Origin: JAXMBX01 sp046349635
Lineage (GTDB): Bacteria; Planctomycetota; Planctomycetia; Planctomycetales; Planctomycetaceae
Length of the DNA stretch: 17,274 bases
Assembly: GCA_046349635.1 (NCBI GenBank)
Contig: JAXMBX010000078.1
Span: 1-17,274 of the forward strand
Direction: 5' to 3'
A program made the position numbers and the translations under genes. Each line of letters opens with the position of its first letter. Positions within the stretch are counted from its first letter, which is position 1. Positions 6,032-13,903 of the stretch are shown one piece after another. Below the pieces are notes generated by a model, which saw only the letters and a list, made by a program, of their open reading frames with translations, was not told the DNA's origin and made no database searches.

Positions 6032-7909
6032 TTACTTCCCTTTCAGGCTGTAACCCTGCGTGAAGACCCCGTCTTCATCCGGTCGAACGAAGCCGCCGGA
6101 CGGAGTCAGGTACTTCTTGATCTTGTCGAACTCGGGCAGCTTGGAGAAGTCGATCGGCATCTCGCCGACTGTCTTTTCCAGTTGTCCGGAACGAAGCGCT
6201 TCATACGCGGCCTTGATTTGGGTATCGGCCCGCTGGAAGCTGATCGAGGAGGATTTTGATGGGTAGAACTTGGAGACGCTCTTGAACGTGTCCGAGCCTT
6301 GCAGGGAGTCTTCATCCTTCCCCCGCAGGATTTCCTCGAGCAGTTCGACGTCGGAGACGATGATCAGCGCCTTGCGACCGATCGCGAACGCCGGGCTCAA
6401 CTCGACCGCGTCGTCGTCATCCTCTTCTTCCTTCTTGTCGTCCTCTTTCTCATCCTTGAAGGCTTGTTCTTTTTTCTCGTCCTTCTTCTCTTCTTTCTCG
6501 TCGTCCTTTCCTTCCTTCTTCTCGTCCTTGCCGTCGTCCTCATCGGCTCCGCCGGTCTTGATTTCATAAATGGTCTCGCCATTGAAATCGCGGGCCTTGA
6601 CCGGCAGCTGCTTGACGACCTTGGCGACGACCTTCTTGAAGGCGTCCGAATCCTTCAGCTCGATGGCAAAGGCGAACCGTTCGTGGGAGTCTTCGTCCTT
6701 TTCCTCAACGACGCTGCCGGTGAACTGCATCAGGCCGGTGATCTGGTCGATGATGTCCTTTTTCAGGTGGATCTTGGGATCGTTCTCGGCGAACTGGTCC
6801 ACCAGGCGGGCGAACGCCCCTTCACCCTGCAGCTGGTTCACAAGCGCTTCCGCCGCGGAATAGGCTTCCTGGGCGTCCCAGTTCAGGGACATGAAGCTCG
6901 ACGCATCGTCATGCACCCACTTAGGAGGGGTGTGTTCCACAGCGGGCATCATGAACATCCGCAGCACGCCGGCGGGCGGTTGTTCCAGGTGAATGAAGGA
7001 CTTCGAAATCGAATCGAAATCAGCGGTCGCCAGGTCGGTCGTTCCCCCGAGACCTTTCAGTTTGTCCAGGCCGGACATCGGCAAGGCCACCTGCACGATA
7101 CCGAGGTTCGGGTTTCCGTCACCGAACAGCGCCAACCCGGTCTTCACCATCCCGATCGGATCCAGGAACCAGGTCAGTTCCGGAACACCATCGGTCTCGC
7201 ACTTCTTGCGAATCAGCTTGTAGGAAGCCTGGTTCGCGAAATTCTTTTCGTTCTTTCCGTCCCAGCGGGCCAGGATGTCCTTCAGCGTCTGGGTGGAATT
7301 GCTGATGACAAGCGTGGAGTCCTTCACGAAATGCGCCATGGTCTTCAGCGCTTCCGCCGGATTATTTCCCTTGTCGTCAGATTTCTTATCATCGCCGTCG
7401 GCGTTCGGCCCCTTCAGGATGATGATCTTGGTGCCGTCTGCCTCTTCCTCGGACTTCTTACCGCCGGCCTCTTCAGCCGCCTTGGAACCCTTTTCAAGCA
7501 GCTTTTTGACGCTCTCGCCGTTCTCACCGTAGTTCAGGAAGATCGCGACGCTGATCGGGTTCGTCCCCGATTGCATCACCGCCAGAGTCACTTCACCCTG
7601 TGGAATTTCAAGCAGGTCTTTCAGGCTCAACCCGACTTGCTCCTGAACTTTCTCGGAAGCCTGCTTCAGCGGTTCATTCAGTTGTTCCAGGAATTCAGCC
7701 AGATCCTTGTCGGCGATCAGCTTCCCGAACTGGGTGGAGCTCCACTTCTCCTTCAATTCTTTGACGTTCGTCACGCTGACATACGCCAGCACGTCGGAGG
7801 GCAGGCGCTGCTCATTCAGCACCGGTTCCGCCGCCGAGACCGTCTGTGCCACGAGAAGACATGCGACCGCAGCCAGCAGATGGCGCCGTTGAGACACAAA
7901 CCATTTCAT
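6032..7909 (-). CDS. Secreted planctomycete-type protein of unknown function with a D/E/K tract
   Basis: This is a 625-residue exported protein. Residues 1-26 form a signal peptide (KWFVSQRRH, then LLAAVACLLVAQTVSA, cut before AEP). The mature N-terminus, RLPSDVLAYVSVTNVKELKEKWSSTQFGKLI, resembles a recurrent planctomycete secreted family (DUF3352-like), which I recognise by pattern only and cannot assign a function. The rest is mixed alpha/beta with repeated blocks of the kind 'FAFAIELKDSDAFKKVV' and 'ALIIVSDVELLEEIL'. Residues about 455-500 are almost entirely Asp, Glu and Lys, forming a charged linker; a shorter charged stretch lies near 146-182. No transmembrane segment follows the signal peptide. 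The chosen ATG has AAAGGA nine bases upstream; the open frame reaches a TTG at 7942, but that start would bury the signal peptide. It appears monocistronic, with its own terminator, and is divergent from the transporter gene. Confidence 0.85.
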   Translation of the reverse strand: MKWFVSQRRHLLAAVACLLVAQTVSAAEPVLNEQRLPSDVLAYVSVTNVKELKEKWSSTQFGKLIADKDLAEFLEQLNEPLKQASEKVQEQVGLSLKDLLEIPQGEVTLAVMQSGTNPISVAIFLNYGENGESVKKLLEKGSKAAEEAGGKKSEEEADGTKIIILKGPNADGDDKKSDDKGNNPAEALKTMAHFVKDSTLVISNSTQTLKDILARWDGKNEKNFANQASYKLIRKKCETDGVPELTWFLDPIGMVKTGLALFGDGNPNLGIVQVALPMSGLDKLKGLGGTTDLATADFDSISKSFIHLEQPPAGVLRMFMMPAVEHTPPKWVHDDASSFMSLNWDAQEAYSAAEALVNQLQGEGAFARLVDQFAENDPKIHLKKDIIDQITGLMQFTGSVVEEKDEDSHERFAFAIELKDSDAFKKVVAKVVKQLPVKARDFNGETIYEIKTGGADEDDGKDEKKEGKDDEKEEKKDEKKEQAFKDEKEDDKKEEEDDDDAVELSPAFAIGRKALIIVSDVELLEEILRGKDEDSLQGSDTFKSVSKFYPSKSSSISFQRADTQIKAAYEALRSGQLEKTVGEMPIDFSKLPEFDKIKKYLTPSGGFVRPDEDGVFTQGYSLKGK

Positions 7910-8380
7910 CTTCAGAAGTCCTTTCAAATGAACACAACGCAACCCTCGTAACGCTCACCGGCGGACGACCGCCGCGGGTTCGAGAGCTGCCTTAATCCTT
8001 CAAGTTTCGGTTTCCCTGATCGGACAGGGGGCGGCCAGAGGGCCCGGCGTGGGGGTTGACGCCGGGAACGGGAAACTCGTTTCAAATTTCCGTTCGCTCC
8101 AACGCAAATTCTCCCTAACCGGCACTTTTACCGCAATGGTACTCTTTCAAAAAGTTCAATCCTGACAGACGTTTCGGAAAAACGGACTGCCCCCACCCCG
8201 AAAGATTTACTTTGCATCAAGGAGGGGTCATACTCTGATGTTCACACGGATTTTGAAAGAGGAGTTCTTTACGAAAGATTCACCTCGCGCCCGGCAGGAG
8301 GCTCGGCTTGCGGTCTGTCTTCAGGCCTCTCTCGTCCCCCGATTCACCCTGACTCGCACACAGAAGAAAAGGTAAAGCGG
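7910..8380. other. Divergent intergenic region (471 bp) with hairpins and a possible leader ORF
   Basis: This region separates the minus-strand secreted-protein gene from the plus-strand transporter gene and should hold both promoters, none of which I can assign with confidence. It contains a perfect 8-bp inverted repeat, CCCGGCGT/ACGCCGGG (8043-8050 and 8059-8066), and a 5-bp one just before it (8014-8018 and 8025-8029). A 45-codon plus-strand reading frame (8238-8375) follows a GGAGG-containing sequence and ends five bases before the transporter ATG. No RNA gene is recognisable. Confidence 0.6.
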
Positions 8381-9823
8381 ATGAACGCACGCTGGCTGTT
8401 TGTCTGTAGTTGTATCGCCCTGGTCACCTCGGCCTTCACCTTCAGCCTGCATGGTGACGTCATGCAGTCCATGGGGTCTCACTTCAACTTCACTCAGAAG
8501 GAAAACGGAGACATTGGGCAGGCGATCTTTTATGGGATGGCCATCTCCATGTTCGTCGGGGGGTTCATCTGCGATGCCCTGGGGATCAAGAAGATTATGA
8601 TCCTGGCCTTCCTTTCTCACATTCTTGGATCTCTGGGGATGGCGCTCGCCCCTAAATTCGTTGAGATGACGGGAGCTTCACCTTGGCAGTGGTTGTACAT
8701 TTCCGGTCTGGTGATGGGATGCGGAAACGGATTCACGGAAGTAGGGGTGAATCCTCTCGTCGCTTCGATCTATCCCAAGGAAAAGACTCACTATCTGAAT
8801 ATCCTGCACGCCTGGTGGCCGGGCGGATTGATTCTCGGCGGGTGTCTCGCCATCGTCCTCAAGAACTTCGTGTTTAAGTCTGCGACTTCGCCGATTCCCG
8901 GTCTGGCTCCCTGGCAGTTCGAATTGTTGATGATCGTCATCCCGGCGATTGTGTACGGCTTGATGCTCATTCCCGCGAAGTTTCCCCCTACGGAACGCGT
9001 GGAATCCGGTGTTTCGAACGCCGAAATGTTCTCCCAGGTGCTTCGCCCCATGTTCCTGCTCTGGGCCTTCTGTATGTTGCTCACCGCCGCCACCGAGCTG
9101 GGCCCCCAGAAGTGGCAGGAATCGGTCATGACCAGTACCGCGAAAGTTTCCGGGACGATGATCTTGGTCTACACCTCCGGCATGATGTTCGTGTTGCGGC
9201 ACTTTGCCGGACCGATTGCCCACCGCCTCTCTCCCATCGGCATGTTGACATGCTCGGCCATTCTCTCCGCCGTGGGACTTTACTTGTTGAGCTTCGCGAC
9301 CGATGCCGTGACGGCATTCACCTATGCCACCATCTTCGGCCTCGGAATCGCCTACTTTTGGCCCACCATGCTCGGTGTCGCCGCCGAGCGCTTCCCCAAG
9401 GGAGGGGCCTTGATCTTGGCGTTAATGGGAACTGCGGGAAACATTTCGATTGCGTTCATCCTTCCTCAGATGGGACATATTGCCGATCACTACAACGTCG
9501 AATATGTCGAGAAAACGGCGCCGGATCTGGCCGATATGCTGTTGAAGAAGAACACTGCAGGAAAATACGACGGCCTGGATGAAAAGAAGATCGCGGATTT
9601 GGAGAAAGCGAATGCCGAAGAGACCGGCAAGGCAGCGGATGTGAAGGATGTCAAAGCTCTGGAGATTGCCAAGAAAGCGAAAAGTGTCGGTTTCTCGATG
9701 GCCTTCCGCTGGGTCAGTTGCCTTCCCACCATCCTGATAGTGATCTTTGGAGCGATTTTCCTGTATGACAAGGCGCGCGGAGGTTACAAGCCCGAGGTTA
9801 TCAGCCCCGGGGGCGGACATTAG
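8381..9823 (+). CDS. Major facilitator superfamily transporter, sugar-type (FucP/FHS-like)
   Basis: This 480-residue inner-membrane protein has twelve predicted helices: six before a central hydrophilic segment (around residues 203-217) and six after. TM1 is WLFVCSCIALVTSAFTFSL and TM12 is SCLPTILIVIFGAIFLYD. The sequences GNGFTEVGVNPLVASIYP (TM4) and LNILHAWWPGGLILGG (TM5) resemble the fucose:H+ symporter branch of the MFS; FWPTMLGVAAERFP is in TM10. The substrate is probably a sugar or sugar acid, taken up by H+ symport, but this is inferred from family resemblance. The loop between TM11 and TM12 is unusually long, about 70 residues (366-437), and rich in Lys, Glu, Asp and Ala, predicted on the periplasmic side if the N-terminus is inside. 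The start ATG has AAAAGG about eight bases upstream. A terminator follows, so the gene is transcribed separately from the kinase. Confidence 0.88.
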   Translation: MNARWLFVCSCIALVTSAFTFSLHGDVMQSMGSHFNFTQKENGDIGQAIFYGMAISMFVGGFICDALGIKKIMILAFLSHILGSLGMALAPKFVEMTGASPWQWLYISGLVMGCGNGFTEVGVNPLVASIYPKEKTHYLNILHAWWPGGLILGGCLAIVLKNFVFKSATSPIPGLAPWQFELLMIVIPAIVYGLMLIPAKFPPTERVESGVSNAEMFSQVLRPMFLLWAFCMLLTAATELGPQKWQESVMTSTAKVSGTMILVYTSGMMFVLRHFAGPIAHRLSPIGMLTCSAILSAVGLYLLSFATDAVTAFTYATIFGLGIAYFWPTMLGVAAERFPKGGALILALMGTAGNISIAFILPQMGHIADHYNVEYVEKTAPDLADMLLKKNTAGKYDGLDEKKIADLEKANAEETGKAADVKDVKALEIAKKAKSVGFSMAFRWVSCLPTILIVIFGAIFLYDKARGGYKPEVISPGGGH

Positions 9824-9855
9824 GTCCTTCCCATGAACCTCCTCTGAATTTCCAC

Positions 9856-9889
9856 AGGCTGACTCCTCCACCGGGGAGTCAGCCTTTTT
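9856..9889 (+). terminator. Intrinsic terminator of the transporter gene
   Basis: An 11-bp stem, AGGCTGACTCC (9856-9866) and GGAGTCAGCCT (9875-9885), with an 8-base loop is followed by a T-run at 9885-9889. It lies 32 bp after the transporter stop codon and before the kinase gene on the same strand. Confidence 0.92.
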
Positions 9890-9977
9890 CGTAGACCTGT
9901 TGACGCTCCGGACGGCAACCGCCAAGCTGTCTGTGGCACCTCTTCAACTCACATTCCGGCCTTTTCTTTCTCCCATC

Positions 9978-11618
9978 ATGAGCACTGACAAAAAGATCGA
10001 AAAAGTCGGGCCGTACACCCTGCACGAAAAGCTCGGATCAGGGGGGATGGGGGCCGTCTATCTGGGACGCCATCGCGAGACCCATCGCGTTGCAGCGGTC
10101 AAAATTCTCGCCTCCTCACTCGCACAGGAAGAAGGCTTCGTCGAACGCTTCAACCGCGAAATCGAATCCCTCAAGCGGGTCAAGAACCCTCACATCGTCG
10201 AACTCTATGACTCTGGCGTCGATGAAGGGACTTATTACTACGCGATGGAGTACGTCGCCGGTGAGACGCTCACCAGCGTCATCAAGCGGGAACGCCGCCT
10301 CCCCTGGGATCGGGTCATCGACATCGGCATTCAGATCTGCCAGGCCCTCAAGGCCGCCCATGATGCCGGTGTCGTCCATCGCGATCTGAAACCGTCGAAC
10401 CTGCTGCTGACTCCCGAAGGAGAAGTGAAACTTGCGGACTTCGGCGTGGCGCAGATCTTTGCCAGCCAGAGGCTCACCGTCACGGGCGGGATCGTCGGGA
10501 CTGCGGAGTACATGTCCCCCGAACAGGCGCAGGGGCACCGCGCCACGAAGAAAAGCGACCTCTACTCCCTGGGCGCGGTGTTGTATGTCCTCCTCACCGG
10601 CCGCGCTCCGTTTAGCGGTTCCACGACTGTTGAGGTTCTGCAGAAGCATCGCTACGCGCGGTTTGATCCTCCCCGTCTGATCGTCCCCGATATCCCCCAC
10701 TGGCTCGACGACGCTATTTGCCAGTTGCTGGAAAAAGATCCCGACAAGCGCCCTCCGGATGCTTTCGTCGTTTCCCGCATGCTCGACCAGATCCGCAGGA
10801 AGGTCGAACTCGTCGGCAGTGAAACGACCGCGGAACTCCGTCCCGACGGCTCCGCACCGACGCGCGTCGAGCAGCAAAGCGGCCCCGGCCCAGCCACCAT
10901 GATGAAGCATCTGGTTCGGGCGGAATTGAATCAATCCTCAGAGACCCTCTGGGCCAAGGTAAGCAACAGCATCATCACGCAGATCACGCTCCTGTTCCTG
11001 ATCGTGATGGGCGGGGTCTGGTGGTTTCAGAAAATCGACATCTCCGATGACGAGAAATTCGACCGTGGCGTCAAGCTGATGAAGACGGACAGCATGGACC
11101 AGTGGGAAGAAGCCCGGATCATGTATTTTCTTCCCCTCTTGCAGTCCGATCGAGACACTTGGGAACCGCGCGTCCGGCCGTATCTGAACAAGATTGAAGT
11201 CAAAAAGATCGTGCGCAAGCCCAAGCTGGCTGCTAGAGAACAGAAGCCCGACAGCGACCCGCAGCGGTTCTTTAACCTGGCGCGCGACCTCCGGGCGCGG
11301 GGTGATCTCGTCCAGTCCGAAAAACTTCTCAGCGCGCTCGTCGTTCTCATGGAGCAGGAACGCCCCGAGGACCCCAACCTGTACGAACTTGCCTCCTCCC
11401 TGTTGAAACAATGGCAGGCGGAATCCCAAGACCGTTCCCGGGATGTCGCCTGGGTGGAAAAACTGCTGCAAAAAGCCGAAGATGCCCTCTCCAAACCGGC
11501 GGAGGATCGCGCCTCCGCCCGCGCGACGTGCGATTCCATTCTCTCCCTGTATGAGCAGGATCCCGCCCTGAAAAAGCAGGTGGACGCCGCCCGCAAGTTG
11601 CGCGAACAATTGAAGTAA
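9978..11618 (+). CDS. Membrane-anchored PknB-type Ser/Thr protein kinase
   Basis: This 546-residue protein has an N-terminal cytoplasmic kinase domain (about residues 13-272), a proline- and charge-rich linker, a single transmembrane helix (about 332-350, IITQITLLFLIVMGGVWWF) and a roughly 195-residue C-terminal region outside the cytoplasm. All catalytic elements are present: glycine loop GSGGMG (20-25), K42, helix-C E61, HRDLKPSN (134-141), DFG (154-156) and SPE (180-182) in place of APE. It should phosphorylate Ser/Thr on unknown targets. The C-terminal part is helical and charged (SEKLLSALVVLMEQERPED...), with no PASTA, WD40 or NHL repeat. I chose the ATG at 9978; the frame opens at a TTG (9900) just after the terminator, but those 26 residues are not kinase-like. 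No clear ribosome site is visible. The adenine phosphoribosyltransferase gene follows 38 bp later and may be co-transcribed. Confidence 0.93.
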   Translation: MSTDKKIEKVGPYTLHEKLGSGGMGAVYLGRHRETHRVAAVKILASSLAQEEGFVERFNREIESLKRVKNPHIVELYDSGVDEGTYYYAMEYVAGETLTSVIKRERRLPWDRVIDIGIQICQALKAAHDAGVVHRDLKPSNLLLTPEGEVKLADFGVAQIFASQRLTVTGGIVGTAEYMSPEQAQGHRATKKSDLYSLGAVLYVLLTGRAPFSGSTTVEVLQKHRYARFDPPRLIVPDIPHWLDDAICQLLEKDPDKRPPDAFVVSRMLDQIRRKVELVGSETTAELRPDGSAPTRVEQQSGPGPATMMKHLVRAELNQSSETLWAKVSNSIITQITLLFLIVMGGVWWFQKIDISDDEKFDRGVKLMKTDSMDQWEEARIMYFLPLLQSDRDTWEPRVRPYLNKIEVKKIVRKPKLAAREQKPDSDPQRFFNLARDLRARGDLVQSEKLLSALVVLMEQERPEDPNLYELASSLLKQWQAESQDRSRDVAWVEKLLQKAEDALSKPAEDRASARATCDSILSLYEQDPALKKQVDAARKLREQLK

Positions 11619-11656
11619 ATCCCGCCAATCTTTCGAAGACTGTGAAATCCCCCAGC

Positions 11657-12181
11657 ATGAATTTCAAACCTTGGATCCGCGACGTTCCCGACTTTCCCAA
11701 GCCCGGCATCATGTTCCGGGACATCACTCCCTTGATTGGGCATCCTCCCGCCTTCGAGGCCTGCATCGACGCCCTGGTGGAACGCTACCAGGATCAGCCG
11801 ATTGATATCATCGCCGCTGCCGAGGCCCGCGGCTTTATCTTCGCCGCACCCCTCGCCCTCCGCCTCAAAAAGCCCTTCGTCCCCATCCGCAAGCCGGGCA
11901 AGCTCCCCTTTCACAAGTTCAAGTTCTCCTACGACCTCGAATACGGCTCCGACTGCCTGGAACTGCATGCCGACGCTCTCAAGAAGGGGGACCGCGTTCT
12001 CCTGGTGGATGACCTGCTCGCGACGGGCGGGACCATCGCGGCCTGCAAAAGTCTCGCCGAAATGTCCGGTGCCACGATCACCTCCTGTGCATTCATCATC
12101 GAGCTCTCCTTCTTGAATGGCCGGGATAAACTGGCCCCCTGCGACGTTTTCAGTCTCGTCTCCTACGCCGACGAAACCTGA
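11657..12181 (+). CDS. apt: Adenine phosphoribosyltransferase
   Basis: This 174-residue cytoplasmic enzyme converts adenine and PRPP to AMP and pyrophosphate in purine salvage. The N-terminal DFPKPGIMFRDITPL (residues 12-26), the AEARGF motif (55-60), PIRKPGKLP (76-84), YDLEYGSDCLELH (92-104) and the PRPP-binding loop VLLVDDLLATGGT (114-126) align closely with E. coli Apt. Length is normal for the family. The ATG at 11657 is favoured; a GTG at 11642 in the same frame would add five residues and cannot be excluded, as neither has a strong ribosome site. It sits between the kinase (38 bp upstream) and the YhcH-family gene (34 bp downstream), all in one direction without a visible terminator. 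Confidence 0.95.
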   Translation: MNFKPWIRDVPDFPKPGIMFRDITPLIGHPPAFEACIDALVERYQDQPIDIIAAAEARGFIFAAPLALRLKKPFVPIRKPGKLPFHKFKFSYDLEYGSDCLELHADALKKGDRVLLVDDLLATGGTIAACKSLAEMSGATITSCAFIIELSFLNGRDKLAPCDVFSLVSYADET

Positions 12182-12215
12182 TCCTCTTCCGTATCTGCTG
12201 CTGAGGCCCTCCATC

Positions 12216-12671
12216 ATGATTCTCGACCAGCTTTCCAATGCCGACCGCTATCTCCCCTTGCACCCCGGTTTCAAGGCGGCGTTTGAATACCTGAAGACGC
12301 ACGACGTCACGAAACTCGAAGCGGGCAAGCACGTCATCGACGGCGACCGCCTCGCCATCATGGTGAATAAGTGTCCCGGGCGAGGGCAGGGGGGGGCCAA
12401 GCTCGAAGCCCACCAGAAGTACATCGATATCCAGTTAACCATCCACGGAACCGAAGTCATCGGCTGGAAGAACATCGACGCATGCAAGCAGGTCGAAACC
12501 CCGTACACCGAATCTGCCGACATCGCCTTTTACACGGACCCCAGCGATTTCTGGCTCACCGTTCCCCCCGGAACCTTTGCCATCTTCTACCCCGAGGACG
12601 CCCATGCTCCCCTCGCCGGTTCCGGCGACGTCGTCAAAGGGGTCATGAAGATTGCCGTCGATTGGAAGTAA
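12216..12671 (+). CDS. yhcH: YhcH/YjgK/YiaL family protein, likely N-acetylneuraminate anomerase
   Basis: This 151-residue cytoplasmic protein belongs to the YhcH/YjgK/YiaL (DUF386) family of small cupin-like proteins. The family signature is clear: EAHQKYIDIQ (64-73) followed by HGTEVIGW (77-84), then FAIFYPEDAHAP (121-132) and GVMKIAVDW (142-150). H66, E80 and H130 are candidate metal-site residues. In E. coli, YhcH (NanQ) speeds the opening or anomerisation of N-acetylneuraminate; other members act on other sugars or are linked to biofilm (TabA). The sialic acid role is favoured here because the next gene is a NanA-type aldolase. The ATG at 12216 follows TGAGGCCC about 10 bases upstream. 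It lies 34 bp after apt and 161 bp before the aldolase. Assignment to the family is firm; the substrate is inferred from context. Confidence 0.88.
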   Translation: MILDQLSNADRYLPLHPGFKAAFEYLKTHDVTKLEAGKHVIDGDRLAIMVNKCPGRGQGGAKLEAHQKYIDIQLTIHGTEVIGWKNIDACKQVETPYTESADIAFYTDPSDFWLTVPPGTFAIFYPEDAHAPLAGSGDVVKGVMKIAVDWK

Positions 12672-12832
12672 GCCGGCAGTGAAGAGTGAACGGTCCACGC
12701 TGATCTTTCACGTATTTTGGGTGGCAGGCCTACATCGCGAAGCAGGGTAGGCATGTGTGCGTTTGACTTCGATGGGCACGCATTGCCTGACAAGCAAGGA
12801 TTGGCAGACAACTACTGGTAAAGGTTAATGAC

Positions 12833-13735
12833 ATGGCGACTTCCTTCGGTGGTGTCTGGCCCGCGCTTTTGACTCCGCTGGATGACCGGGGACAGGTCAA
12901 TCACTCCGCGCTCGAACAGCTCGTCGAACTGTTTGTCCGCCAGAACCTGGGGGGCTTATATGTCACCGGTTCCACGGGGCAGGGGCCTCTCCTCTCGAAC
13001 GCCGAACGTCTCGACGTCATCGAGCGGGTTGTGAAAACCTCCGCCGGACGTATTCCCGTCATGGCCCACGTCGGCGCGGTCTCAACGGACGACGCCGTGC
13101 TGATGGCCCGTCGCGCCGCCGAGCTTGGGGCTGATGCTCTTTCCAGCGTCACACCCATCTACTATTCCGCCGCTGCGGAGATCACGTTCGAGCATTACCG
13201 TCGGATCGGGGCCGCCTCCGACAAACCCTTCTTTGTTTACCACCTCAGTGGGGCAGCGCAGTTTCCCTTGCCTCCGCGCGAGTACGTCCAACGCCTGCTC
13301 GAGATTCCCCACATCGCGGGGATGAAAGTCACCGACCGGGACACTTACCTCCTGGGCCTCCTCGCGAGCTTTTCCGGTGAGCAACTCCAACTCTTCAGTG
13401 GTGCGGATGAAGTCCTCTGTCAGGCCGCCGTCAGCGGAGCCTGTGGTGCCATCGGAACCTTTTTCAACATCTGGGGACCGCAGGCACAAGATGTCCGCCG
13501 CCGTTTCCTGCAGGGAGACATCGCCGCCGGCCGGAAATTCATGGCCGTCTTTCAGCAGGTCATTGATGAATTGCTTCGGACCCAGCGGGTCTGGACATTT
13601 CTCCGCGCCGCCATGCGCCTGCGGCATCAGATCGAGATCGGCCTCCCCCGACCCCCGCTGGGGCTGGGGGACCGCCCCATTTCCGATGCCGAAACACTCG
13701 AATTGGTGGATCGGGTCGAGTCTGCCGCTGTATGA
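12833..13735 (+). CDS. nanA: N-acetylneuraminate lyase-like aldolase (DHDPS/NAL family)
   Basis: This is a 300-residue cytoplasmic TIM-barrel class I aldolase, the usual length for the family. It aligns almost without gaps to E. coli NanA. The residues corresponding to the known sialic-acid site are present: S47-T48 in GLYVTGSTG (41-49), Y136 (FVYHLS), the Schiff-base K165 with T167 (GMKVTD), G190, D192-E193 (SGADEVL) and T209 in place of Ser208. This favours cleavage of N-acetylneuraminate to N-acetylmannosamine and pyruvate over dihydrodipicolinate synthesis. A difference is GSTGQ where E. coli has GSTGE. The ATG has AAAGG eight bases upstream. It follows the yhcH-family gene, consistent with a short sialic acid route, but NanE, NanK and NagAB homologues are not in this window. 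Another 2-keto-3-deoxy sugar acid remains a possible substrate. Confidence 0.85.
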   Translation: MATSFGGVWPALLTPLDDRGQVNHSALEQLVELFVRQNLGGLYVTGSTGQGPLLSNAERLDVIERVVKTSAGRIPVMAHVGAVSTDDAVLMARRAAELGADALSSVTPIYYSAAAEITFEHYRRIGAASDKPFFVYHLSGAAQFPLPPREYVQRLLEIPHIAGMKVTDRDTYLLGLLASFSGEQLQLFSGADEVLCQAAVSGACGAIGTFFNIWGPQAQDVRRRFLQGDIAAGRKFMAVFQQVIDELLRTQRVWTFLRAAMRLRHQIEIGLPRPPLGLGDRPISDAETLELVDRVESAAV

Positions 13736-13903
13736 TAGACGTCACGGTCGGATGAAACCGCCGCATGATCCCATTTGTGGGAAATCGCACGGAGGTCCGA
13801 CTTTCCCGGTTTTAGACCCACACGCGGCTCTATTAAAATTTTTTCTTTATAAGCGAGCCGATCGACGTTGTACTCTGGTTTCCCACACGGGATTGAGTTG
13901 ACG

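Noticed and set aside
6299..7951. 550-codon plus-strand open frame opposite the secreted-protein gene
   Set aside because: The minus-strand frame has a signal peptide, ribosome site and matching terminator. The plus-strand frame encodes a Phe/Leu/Val-rich artefact opposite the D/E/K tract and matches no family.
9900..9977. 26-residue N-terminal extension of the kinase from a TTG
   Set aside because: It starts 11 bases after the terminator T-run and is not kinase-like; the ATG at 9978 gives a standard kinase N-terminus.
11027..12238. 403-codon minus-strand open frame across the kinase and apt genes
   Set aside because: It runs antisense to two firmly identified genes and shows no recognisable domain.
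12728..12752. GCCTAC/GTAGGC inverted repeat before the lyase gene, as a riboswitch or terminator
   Set aside because: The stem is only 6 bp with a 13-base loop, no T-run follows, and no known riboswitch core is recognisable.
13830..13853. AT-rich stretch with TATAAG as a promoter for the cysteine-rich gene
   Set aside because: A plausible -10 exists at 13848-13853, but no acceptable -35 lies at the right distance, so I did not call it as a feature.
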